NCBI GenBank assembly: GCA_013399855.1
Contig: VXAY01002384.1
Coordinates: 62,001-126,000 of the forward strand
Origin: Oxyruncus cristatus
Taxonomy: Eukaryota > Chordata > Aves > Passeriformes > Cotingidae
Direction: 5' to 3'
Length of the DNA stretch: 64,000 nt
In this document: piece after piece, positions 13,990 to 26,047 of the stretch
Layout of the letters: each line of letters opens with the position of its first letter
Position numbering within the stretch: position 1 is the first letter of the stretch
Program-made: the position numbers and the translations under genes
The notes under the pieces: model-generated
The model's database searches: none
What the model saw: only the letters and a program-made list of their open reading frames with translations
Told to the model about the DNA's origin: nothing

Positions 13990-14320
13990 CTGCCCAGAGC
14001 CCGTCAGAGCCAACCCTGGGCACAGCTGGGGCTGCGCGGGCTGTGAGCACCCACCAGGGCGTTCACACACCGGTCTGACAGCGGGGGGTACAACAACATC
14101 GACACAGGGAGACCCACGTGCCGAAACCCGCCAAGGAAAGGGCAGTGAAAGCGCCATTTTGCTCGGCACCACGAGGGTTGAGTTACACAGCATCGGCCAC
14201 AGAACCTTTATAACGTGTATGGATAAAGCAGACTACTGTGCTGTTGGTAAAGATCATAGCTCGGTGGCACAGGGAGATTGTGAAATGGCCGCCAAACTCT
14301 GGTCGCGCTCCAGAGATCCT
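13990..14320. promoter_or_regulatory. CpG-rich patch, possible promoter or enhancer
   Basis: About 19 CpG dinucleotides in roughly 330 bases, against a surrounding background where CpG is scarce. It contains a YY1-like site (caaaatggcgc on the minus strand, near 14151-14161), a cacgtg E-box and a tttataa box near 14207. No gene is recognised on either side, so a role as an unannotated lncRNA promoter or a distal element is only an inference. Confidence 0.4.
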
Positions 14321-17300
14321 CACCACAGCAGTTTGAAACATTATCAACCTTATCCAAGGGCCCTGCCTCCATGCCCATGCCAGCACTCCCCACAGCACAG
14401 AGAGCAGGAGAGGTGTGCCTGCACTCTTCAGCAGCTCCAGTATGCAATCCAGCACTGTTTACCACAAAAAAAGAAAGTTGTAGTTGATGGAGTGAAGATA
14501 CCAACCTGTGAAAACAACAGGCTGAAGTACAGCCTGTTCCTTTCTGACATGTGTCACAAGAGCAGTAAGCTTTGGCAGATGGTCAGAGTGGACAGCAGGA
14601 CAAGCAGGATTACAAGGTTTTAGTGAGGTGTGTCCTCACCTTGCTTTAGTGGGATGAATCAATGCTGGCCTGTCCAAGTCCCCAGTCAACTAAAATATGC
14701 TAAGCATATTTAGGTGAGAGGTAATTATTATTCAGGCAAAAATATGCCAGAACCCTGCTCACCTGAAGTCACCTCTGAGACACCTACCCCCAAGGAAAGA
14801 GCAGCTGAGGTAGGATGTTGAATACCAGACACAGAAATCCCATTATTCTGTATAAACCTGAGACAGTGGCTATCAGCCCATCTTCTTTCTCTGCTTCAGA
14901 GTAATTTGATTTTGGCTATTTCCTGTGAGTAGGATAAATATCACTGTAAGGGTCCTGACCTTTCAGAGAGTTTTGATCAGGTATGGCAGCTCAAAAAGTT
15001 GTACTGAAATCACCTGCTCATGTGACTCACAGGTTTATATTCACTTAGCTGGCTAGCTCAGGAAGAACAGCAGCAGCTCCTCAGAAGTGGTAGAATAGTC
15101 ACTGAAACAGTATCAGGTATTTATAAAGATTTATGTTATCACCAGTGAAACACACAGCTTTTCTATAAGTGGGTTACTAAACCCAGTATTTGTGCAGAAA
15201 ATCACTTTATGGTACCTGTAGAATTATGTAATACAAACCCCCCTGCAAATGCAGGGTAGGCTAGAGTTTTGACATCAAAATACAGAGATTTTTTTTCATT
15301 ATTAAGTACAATTAAGTACAGTCAAGCAGGGATGACAGACCAGGTGCCAGCAGGCAGAACTGGAATGTGTGAGGCACTGCCAAGCACTTGCATGGAGGCC
15401 CCAACAAAACCAGTATGTTTCTAGACTGAACTCATGCAAAGTGAAAAACAAGTGCTTTCAGTATTTCACCTCTTTCATCAGAGCTCTAATTCCTGTCTCC
15501 ACTTTAGGAAATCTTTGTATGTTTGCTGCATGTGACAAAAGCACCACATAAAACAGCCTCTTTCTGGATTTAGATTAGGGTTGAGTTTTTTCATTGCATT
15601 ACTGATAAGCAGAACTGTGTCTTGTCTTTTTTTTTCTCCCCTTGCCTTGTCCTTGGGTCCTGGCAACTGAGTAAAGGAAATGGAACTGGAATGTTTATGG
15701 GTTAAGAGCTCTTTTTAAAGGAAAACTTTGGTCTCTGGCCTGCTATTTTTTACTAAGATCACTGCAGTAGGTTACTCCTGCTGGTCTTAGGAAATGAGTC
15801 AATCATCTTCTATAGCTTGATTTTAAATAACAAGGTGGATAGCTTCTGTCCACTAGGATATTACTACTGGAGTCTAGGAAATGCTTGGAAGGAAAAGTCA
15901 AGCTCTGCCTATTTATGTGGCTGAGATTAACCTTCCTCAGCTCTACCAGGTAACCTTCTACTTGCATGAGCTAGAGACTTTGGTTGATGTGAAGGCTATA
16001 GTTATGTCTTAGAACAGAGACTTGAAGTACGGAAGGGAGTCTTGTTAGTCCATAATTCATGAAGTTAGCCTCTCAGCTTGCTGACAACAACTTTCTTCTA
16101 TGATTTATACCTGGACTCTGGGGAATTTATTTTTGTCCAACCTTCTTTTTTACACCACAACTGAGTTGATTATATCCAACATTCTTATACTCTGGAGTTT
16201 TCAGAATGCCTGAGTCATACTTTTTGCCAGTATTTCTCTGCTCTAATATGGGCAGGTAAGAAAGAAGTCAGTCAATGCCAGCAGCATTTTCCAGAACTCT
16301 CCCTGTAAGGCTTCAGACTGAAAATTAAAGTCTGGGCTCAAGTCCAGCACACTGAATCCACAGAGGGTTCATAAGCTAAATGGAAGAATTAAACATTTCT
16401 GCAGTTTCAAGTGTATCCATAGCACTGGGGCCGAGTGTGGCATGTGAAGCTCTTTGAAAGGGTCAGATGTATTTTCCAGTATAAATACAGTTGTAGGGTG
16501 GTCAATGACTTAGCATTTAAATTGTGTCTGCTGAAACCTTGGTATACAAGTTACCATGAGAGTCTCCCTTCTCTTTTGGTCTCAAAAAATGGTTTAAATT
16601 GGTGAAACCATTTCAAAATATTTTTGAGGCTTATTTTGTGGGATTTTGTTTGTTTAATAACCCACGAAAGTAGGACTCGAATGGGAAGCTGACACGTGCA
16701 TACTGATCCATTCCTCTGTAAGAAAGTCACAGAAGTGAGCTCTCCACAAACACAGCGGCTCTCACTTCCAGCCCCCTGTGACGTGAGCCTGCACAAAAAA
16801 ATTTACTGCCTGTTTCCAGAGATTTCACATGCCCTTCATGAATGTCTTAATTATTTGGATTTAATTACCACAGTTCTAGCTGGGATACATGTGTGGGTGG
16901 CTTTTCATCCAAACTGTGCAGCTGTCCTGACTGAGGGAACAGTTGTTCGAAAAAAGGGACCGAACTGATTAAAATAAAAAAACACAGTTGACAATGACAC
17001 ATCTATGGTTATACTGGCCTGGGAACGTGTGCACTGAGATTCAACTCCAAATCCAGCTTTCTGCTTACCTTCTGACTTCGTCCTGGTGCTCTGAGTTTTC
17101 CCCAGCCCAGTTTTGGTGCTTCCTTCCCCTTAAGGGTGGGTCATCCCAGCTGGCTGTTCTAGTTAAACCAAACAGAGTCACTAAAGGTATTCAAAAAGCT
17201 TTTAAGCTCTTGGCACTGGTTTGTGCAGTAAATAAGGTTGTATTGTGCCTATTATGTGTGGCTCTAAGGCCCTTACAGTCAGATTGGGAGTTAAAGCATC

Positions 17301-19755
17301 CTCTGGCCTGAAGAGCTCACCTCTCTCAGAGACAGCTGATCCCTGTGGAGCCTCTAGGACCCCTGGAGTGCTAACACCAGTTTTGATTCAGTGTTTAGCA
17401 GACACATTCAAAAGGAAGTTTGGGGCCTCTGTAATGTTCAGTTAGTTTTGTCTCTGATACTCTCGCAATCCTGACCTAATTTTTCTCTTAAAATTAAGGG
17501 CCTGGTTGAAGCAAAGGCAGTATGTGAAATGGGAAATGGAGTGGGAAAGTAAAGAGAAAGCCAGAAAGGAATGGAATCCCACCGGGCAGATGAAGACTGA
17601 AGAAACACTGGATAGACATTGAAACATAGATATATTCTGTAGCCATGAGAATGAAGTTCTAGGCCAGCAGTGAGCACATACAGGACTCACGTGGAGAATG
17701 GATCTATTTTGAAAATCAGAAGCATGTAAGGTTAGGATTGAAGGTAAGCTCTTCAGGCCTGTCATAGAGTCTGAGAAAAGATCAGACAACCACAGTTGTA
17801 GCTACTGAAGGAATAAAAGCACCATTCTGAGAAAGAGTATAGAAGTTCAGCAAAAGCTCGGTGAAAAAAAGATTAAAAGGTTTTTTAAGTCAGATTAGAT
17901 TTTGTAGAAGAGCAACGATACATAGAAATGGGATGCAAGTTCTGTGCAGGCAGGAAAGGAGACCTGCAAGAATACTGTGCACGTTTTCCCAGATGCAAAT
18001 GCCTTGCACAGTCAATAATCACGTTAGGCTACAGAGTGATGTTCAAGCTTTTAGCCAAAAGGTCACTTAAGGGAAATGGTCACTTGACTGGAACTCTGTA
18101 GTGGAGAGGAGGGGTCCAACACTTGCAGCAGAAGCTGACTCTCCCTCGTCTACATTTGAAATAAGCTCATTCTTTCCTAAGGTAGAAAGAGAAATCCGAG
18201 TCTTTCAGAATGTTTGCTTGAGGCAGAGCTTTGCCCTTGTTTTTACTTTACTTCCCTTCTGATGAGAGGTAGCTCCAGTTAAAATGCCTTAATGACAGGG
18301 TGAAAGCCTTGGTTCTAATCTCCCGAGCCACTTCATGCCAGGATGACTTACGCTGGGGACTTTAGGATTAGGCCCAGGCTGTCCATGACTCCACACGTCT
18401 CCAGGGTCCTGAGGATGCACGTTTTTATAATTGACACAGGCACGTGCAGGAGTCGGAGTGTTTCTGGAGATCACTCAAAACAATTGCTCTGGTGGAAAAG
18501 GAGTTTACAAACAGCCACAGTTCATTGCACCTGTGGGTTCTCCCCTCTGTGAATGCTAAAAGGGTGCCTGCCCATATTAAAGCTGCTGCTGGCTGCATAC
18601 GTAATTCAGTGTTTGCTTTAACACAAGGGAAACAGCTGCCACAAATGGCAACACACACACTCATCAAAGCCAGCGAACAGCAAACACGCACAGAAGGGAG
18701 AGAATCCTTTGATGGAATTCAGCCTTAAGGACACGGCCAAGAGTCTCACAGCCTGTAGGATACCAGAGTGAGCCATAGGTCTTGGCAGGCAGCTTCTGAA
18801 GAGAGGCAAAAGCATCAGAGTGAGCTCACAGCTGCAGCCAGCCCCGGCAGATAGGATTTCATAGCCATACTTGGGATTTCTCACTGGGTCGAACTTCTGG
18901 CTGCTGTTCTCACGCTGAATAAGGAAGTGTGAGTGAGCACTGGCTCACGTTGGCCTTCTCATGCTGGGAGGATCTAAAATCTCATCCTGGACAATGACAG
19001 GACAAGTCAAAACTAGCAAAGTACTGTGACAGCAATTTTCATTTTGACCACTTTCTGTCTCTTCCTGTCTGAAATAACTTTTTTGAAGGTATTTCTCCAT
19101 AGTAGTCTGAGTGAAAAAAAAAGTAAGTAACAAGGCAATTTAGACTACATCTGAAATAAAACAGCTATCCTCAAAACCTGCTGTTGGAGAAAACTTCAGG
19201 GAAAGCAAGACTGTGGTCTTCTGTCATTAATCCCTTTTATAAATTGACTCTCACACCTTCCCACATGTCCTTATCCAATGTTAACTTGCCTGTTAAAGGA
19301 CAGGGAAAGTTCTCTTGTTCATTGTCACTAATGACAAATATTACCTCATCCATTTCCAACGTCCCCTTTTGTGAGCCTGACTTTTAACATGTCCCTTAAC
19401 GTGGAATTATTTTTATTCCTTCTGAAGGTTTATCTGGTACTCCTGTGACTGGGTTTAATCCTGACACTCACTTTTGCACTCAATTAACCCACTTAATGGG
19501 AGACTGAAGAAACATTACATTGAACTACCCAGCTCGGTCCCCACAAAGAGGTGGACATCGACACAATCTGCTGGTCATGTCAAGCTGGAGTGCACAGAAG
19601 CAACCAGAACACACATTTCTCTGCCAACTACGTTATCTGAATTTAGGCTTCCCCAGCTCTGGGCTTGGGAATCCCACTATGTTCAACAGCTCCAGCTCTC
19701 TAACCCTTGGCTTGCTGCAACTTGTATTGTAAAGGACATGGGACAGTAGCTGGTT

Positions 19756-19803
19756 AATACTGTTTAATATTTAGGAAATACTGTTTAATATTTAGGAAAT
19801 ACT
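19756..19803. repeat. 21-bp tandem duplication
   Basis: Two exact copies of a unit reading aatactgtttaat then atttagga, plus a partial third copy (aatact). Intergenic and AT-rich. Confidence 0.88.
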
Positions 19804-22800
19804 ACTGGCTGATATTGGCAGTTCTCAGTAAAAGGGCACTGACTTGTGCTTGCTAGGTATCAACCCAATAAATCTAAAAGCATGACCGAGGGAAGCTATT
19901 TATATACTTACATATTCATAAATGTGTGTGTAATTATAGTCCAGTACAACTGTATCTACAGAAGCAAGTAGAGTGCTGTAAAACTAACAGTTTTGGAGCA
20001 ACTAATTTGGTACTAAGCACCAGAGTGGGCCCTATGTACACTTCAGGGAGTTTTCTTTCAGACTTTCTGTGGTCTTGTGTGGACTGAAGGTTGCTCTGTG
20101 GTCTGACTTGGTTTCACCTAAAAGGTACCCAGTGTGTGTGCCTCAAGGCACAGGGAGTGAGTGGGACAGAGAGATTCACATTAAAGCTACAGCCCTGATC
20201 TAAATTAAAATGCTGATGAAGACAGATGTTGTGTCCCACTGGCAGTGCACAGTGCAAACGGGTGACGCTGTGCCATGCTTCCCTTAACCACCTGCAGAGG
20301 AACCCCCCAGTACCATCAGACATCCATCACAGCTTGTCTACATCAGCCATTTCTCTTACATACATGCAGCCTGACTTTTCCCTGGGCTTAAATGCCATTC
20401 CAAGTTTATGGCTTGCAGGCAGGGTTTTAAATTACGTTTAACTTTCTTGTGGCACCTGAAGCTTGCAATGCCACACCATAAACACACTGTGCTGCCCGTT
20501 GTCTGTAGAGCTGAGAAACTGTTTGCTTCCCAGTATTTTTTACGATCAGTCTCTAAGCCATTAGTGAGCTTGACCAATCTCTATTTTCCACTGGCCTATA
20601 AACTAGAAGAGAAAATAAAAATATGCTAAGTTGATGCTAAAATACCATGACATACTTCACTGATTTAGTAGGGAATAAACAAAGGGCAGATCTTGCCTTT
20701 TATAGTTGCAAGCTTCTCTGTGCCAAAGTCGTATAATCTGCCTTTGCCAAAGTTTAATTACACACAGTGTTTGTGGGCCTTTGGAATCACAACCTCAGTT
20801 AACTCCCAGGAGAATTTTTTCACCATGGGCAGGCTGTCATAAGGCAATCAACTGTAAAATGACATACTACCTGTGAATATTGTTGCTCTGCCTCTTCCCA
20901 AGAGGCAGTGTATGCATGTGGGCATTTCTGATCCACCATAGCAAATACTTTGCTCCATCAGTGCCAAGGACAGGAAGACAAATTCGGATGCCCAGGACTT
21001 GCCTATATATTTAGAAAAGATCAGTGAAATCCCAGAACTCAAAACTGCCTGAATGCTGCAGCAGCCAGGATCCACAGGAGTCAGGAGTGGGAGGAGAGGG
21101 ATCACCTGGAGTTACCCTGAGGGCTCAGGACACTACAAATGCAATGGCTTACTCTTGTCAGTGTTACTACCAAGCACCCTAATGCCACATACTCAGGTAA
21201 AATTCACATTCCAGGATGGTTGGCATATATCAGAAAGCCATAAACCCTGTTTATTATTGCAGTAGATCCTTGGAATAACTGAAAAAAAAGAAAAAAAAAA
21301 AAAGTGAAACCCCCCCCTCCTTCAGTTACCTTACGGCCAAAGTTATGCAACAAATAACAGATCAGTCCTGCTGTCCACTGGCACTCAGAATTAAGGGGGT
21401 TTTGTTCCATTTGCCAAACATTTCTCCTCCCTCTTATCACCACTTTACTTCAGATGCAGATAAACAGAGGCTGTGTTTTAAATTCAAGCTTCTCAAGCAC
21501 AACACAAGCATTGACAAAATCTTCAGCTGGCAGAGTTTTCCAGGTCAGGCAGAGGATTTTTGGGCAATCTGAGCAGCTCTTTTTTCCAAATGCTTCCTTC
21601 CCAGTTCCCCATATGTCCATTTGGTGGCTACCACCAGCTACTTCAGAGGACTGAGGTCTGGCTGTCCGGGAGGCAAGTGGCAACAGTAAGCAGGACTGGC
21701 AGACAGCAAGATGATGTAAATCTTGGAGTGCTTCTTCCTGGCCCCTGGAGTGAGCTAGAGAATGGAGCTTTAACCAAAATCCACTAGTCTGGAGCTATTT
21801 TAAAGCTGCCTTGGCAGCTCACCTGGCAACATATGTGCCTTATTATGGCAAAACACGTTATCCCACTGTGCACTGGTTGTACTCACAAAATTATGGTGTT
21901 AACTATCCCTGCTGGGTTTCTACTGCTGCGACAAGAACACAGCTGGAATGGAGGTATTACTGGAAGCGAAGCCATGGGTATATGCTCTTTGAGCTACCAA
22001 AAGAGGATTATATGGTTTCTAGAATTCCAAGATGCTCCTGCTTCTGGAATAATTAGTTCTCCAAACTATGGTTTTAACATATAGAGGCCCTGTTACTTAG
22101 AATGAAAATCCTGGCTGCACTGCTAATGAAGCTGAGTAATAGTTTTTAACCCATATTTAACTTTCCACATCAGTCATGTGATTTCACCAACCTTCTGCTT
22201 ACTGGTTGTAGGAATTATACCCACTAAGAAGTTTCCCCCTGCCTTTGCGTGATGGTTAGACCCTGGCTAGACTTTGCTCACATCAATTCCAGTGGAGTTT
22301 AAGATATTGGATTCCCACACTTGATAGAAGCCAAATTTTACAGGAACTTGTACAGCAGGAGAGGGTGGTGCATGCTGGATGATTACATAGCCCCAAACTC
22401 TGTCTGGCCCATGGACACAGACAAGGAAAAAGATGGTTTTGCCATTTATTTGTGCAAGATAACTCTGTGTTGTTGAGCTCATGGTGTATATTTACAGGCC
22501 TGTTCCTGAGATCAGACATCCCCACTCACCCAGGCCTGACCTCTGACACTGGAAACTCAGTGTTAAGTCCCTGCAGTACTGGAATCAGCCAGGAATTTGA
22601 AACGTCTCCTGTATCTGACCCAACTGCTCCAAATGCAGCACTGTTGACTGTAATACTGAATTGTAATTGCAACGTCAAAGTTGTTGCTAACCACAAGGAA
22701 AGAGTCCCAACCTGGAAAACGAGGGGGAGCAGGGAAACTGGAGGAAGATGGTAATAAGCATAACTGTTATTACACAGTGCCAGAGCAAACCAGCTGCTTG

Positions 22801-24399
22801 GGAGGCAGCTCTCAGTAGCTGTCAGGGCATTTCTGAAGGCATTGGCTGTGCCAGGGGAGGGGGACATTTGACCAGAGCATGAGGGCCCAAAGTGTGAATG
22901 TTGTGCTGTACCACAAGTTTGCATGGCTGTTTTCTCTGTTGTTGAAACTGCTTCTGCCTGTCAAAGCAGGGGTTCCCAAATTTGGCCAGTGGCCCTGCCC
23001 TTGTCCTGTGAACCACAGGAAGGACATGGCAGCTTGAGCAGAGCTCCTCTTTAGCTTTTCCAAAATCTGGTTTGCATTTTCCTTTTGTCTTTCAAGAACA
23101 GGTACTAAGGGATTGATGCAGTGGGCCAGATCTCCAGGGTTGCATAAACCAGCGTGACCTTTGTTAAGGTGATTCTAATGAAGCCATTTCAGTTTACACT
23201 GGTTGAGTGTCTCACCAAAAATGTGCCACCAGAATGGCCATTATTCCATTTTGGCACATTTGCACTCCTGTGCTCCCTCAGATGACTAGTACTGGTGTGA
23301 GGAGACAGGGAGAGGAAGAAAAACCATCTGACTAGTTGCATTCAAAACTAGACATTACTAACTTACTTAAGTTCCCAACCCATCCATTCTTGCAGGGGCA
23401 GGGTATTCTCCTTGCTTCGGACTCTCACCCTTGTGGTCCAGAACATATAATCTGAAAACAAAAAAGCAGGGAACCAGGGATGACATGGTTTGTTGCATGC
23501 TGGTATTGGGCTACTTACATTCCCTAGTCCTGGCAGCAACACATGAATCTCACCAGAGGAAAACATTTCCAAGCTGGAGATTAGGGAGCGCACACTGAAG
23601 CACTTGACACCAGTGAGTGCCAGACAAAGTGTGTTCCTGAGCTGTGTGTGATAAGTGTATCTCCAACAGCAACAACTGCTGTAACTTACCCAACACATTC
23701 CCATACCAATTAACATTTAACTGCACACACACTGCCTAAAGGATCCCGGGAATTTGACAAGGGATTAGGTTGGATAACTTGGCATTATTTTTATCGCTGT
23801 CCTACCACTGTTGTGTCTTCCCTCTACAAAGATATGCTCAATGGCACTGTCTGGTAAGGAGCAAGCTTCAGTTTGGTATTGTTGCCTTCAGGCTAAGTTT
23901 TTAAATCTTGCCAAGTAGAAACAGGGACAGTCCTGAGTAATACTGATGCAGCACTGACCTGGTAGACATCCAGTGTGCTGTAGAAATGCTTCCAGCATAG
24001 TTGCCTAGATAAGATGGCACTGGGTTGGGATGTCCTTTTTAAATCTTGTTTACGTGTAATTATCTGTAGTGATAAAAACATTAATACAAATTAGAGGTTC
24101 CTTTGACTGCTTCAGAAAATACAGACAAACATTAAACCAAAAGGCAGTCAACTGTCCAGCAACAGTCCACTGGAATTCCTCTTCTGCAGGAAAATTAGTT
24201 GGTGTCAGTCCAAGTTAGATGTATATTCACATCCCTGCAAAGCTCTCTAGGAACTAGAGTAGTACAAGATCAAAGCACCTCTCAGCCTGTAGTGCATCTA
24301 GTCGTGCCAAATATCTCTGTGAGGTTTATGTGCAATTATCCGATTTTGCAGATGGGGTGGAGGCTAAAAGACATGGCTGAGGTCACACAGGAAGTCTGT

Positions 24400-24417
24400 G
24401 GGAGGGTAGGGTATGGG
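24400..24417 (+). other. Canonical G-quadruplex motif
   Basis: GGGAGGGTAGGGTATGGG gives four G-runs with loops of 1, 2 and 3 bases. Intergenic. Confidence 0.75.
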
Positions 24418-26000
24418 ACTGGCTAAATCCCCTCCTGGCTGAGACACCAGCTCCAGTGGCACTGGAGGTTTGCCTTTATCACTGCAGCAGACTCTGAAAG
24501 CAGGCAAGGAGAGCCCCTGCTGACAGTGAATGTAGGGAGGGAATGAAGGGAATTGTATGTGAGGGTTTACAGCTCTGATCCATTTGTTTATGGGGCTGGG
24601 ATGTTAGTACAGAAAAGCAGGTCTCCTTGGGAAACCTACAAAGAATGCAGCTCCTCTCCCTGCCGTGGCAGGCTCTGAAAGCCCTGGGGATGAAAATCTT
24701 GGGTCAAGCTGCAGGATGCTTATTAATTAAAAATAATATGATGCTTTTTCAACGCCTTTGTTTCTAACGCGCTTTGCACACTAGAACTGTTGTTCTCCAT
24801 GTGGCACTTCTGTCCTGACACCACTGGAAGAGCTCCATGTAGGGCAGCAGTGTCACACCACTGGAGCTGAGGGGAGGAAACGTGGTGAGAACGAAGTCTG
24901 CAATTATTCAGTTTGGAACTTCACCAGAATACAAAGAACTACACCCGGTTTCTTACAAAGAACTCATTAGATCTTTAGTTATGAAATGCGGATTAAAAAA
25001 CCCGCACACCATGAGCTTTTCCCATGCTTCAAGGCAAGGACTGGGAATTGTCTCAGAATGCAGTAGCTGTTATCAAGACTCATTGGAATTATCATTGTAG
25101 TTTCAGAAGTGCTACCCTATGGCACCCCTAGGCCAAGATACAGCATCTCCCTCAGTCAGAGGCACCAGCCCTTTTTCCTTGCAAAGGCAGAGGAATAGCC
25201 AAGTCCTACACTCTGCTTCTCTTCCCCTCCAAAGCCTGTAGGCACGTCAGAGTCTCTTGGCAGAGCTGCAGGCAGCTGGAGCCCACATCCTGGAGCGTCT
25301 GTGTCAGACTGGGCAGGGCCAGACCAGACCGCTCACAGCTCTCACCAGCTCCACCTTCAGCCTGGGAAGTGTTTGGAATTGAGGACTTGTGCACTCGTGC
25401 ACCATGGTACTGAATATTTCCCAGCTCTGCTGTCATTTCAATGTAAAGGAGCATAACCTGGTTTCAGATCTATCCATGTATCTAGCTCAATAATAAGGCA
25501 ATCTTACAAGTGTCTGTCTCACTGAAGAAGCAGGATAAAACCCAAGGATGGCCACAAAACTGAACATCACTATGAGATGACAGGATAATGTGCATCACCT
25601 TTTCTATTGTGGAATAACAATTCCTGGGTCTACACTCAACCTTTCCCTATGCCTGGAGAGACCACTCTGTAGTTTTTGTTTAGTTTGAAGAAAACCAAAC
25701 TAACCAATCGATAAACCTCAGCCCTTCAGTGCTTTTGTAGCCCAGTGTGTATTTTTCTCTGGTCTCTGAGGGTGCAGAATCTGGCACCCAAGCATCAGAT
25801 TGCATCATCTGCTCCTAGAAGCAGGAGGCTTTCAGAACTGCTCTGGAGTAGAAAGGCAAAGACAGTCATCAGCCTTTTCAACTTCATGGTTCTCCTGAGG
25901 GTCAGAACTCTTCAGATGTAACACTGAAGCACCAGTGCCACTCTGCAGTTGTAACTCAGCCAAAGGAACTCATTTTGCAGAAGATTAGCAGTGCACATCA

Positions 26001-26047
26001 CATCACAATCAGAAGTTCACATCACAATCAGAAGTTCACATCACAAG
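26001..26047. repeat. 19-bp tandem repeat, about 2.4 copies
   Basis: The unit catcacaatcagaagttca occurs twice exactly and is followed by a partial third copy (catcacaag). Intergenic. Confidence 0.88.

Noticed and set aside
14159..14623. 154-codon plus-strand frame starting in the CpG-rich patch
   Set aside because: It starts at TTG, or at an internal ATG at 14219, and shows no known domain. I report only the patch itself.
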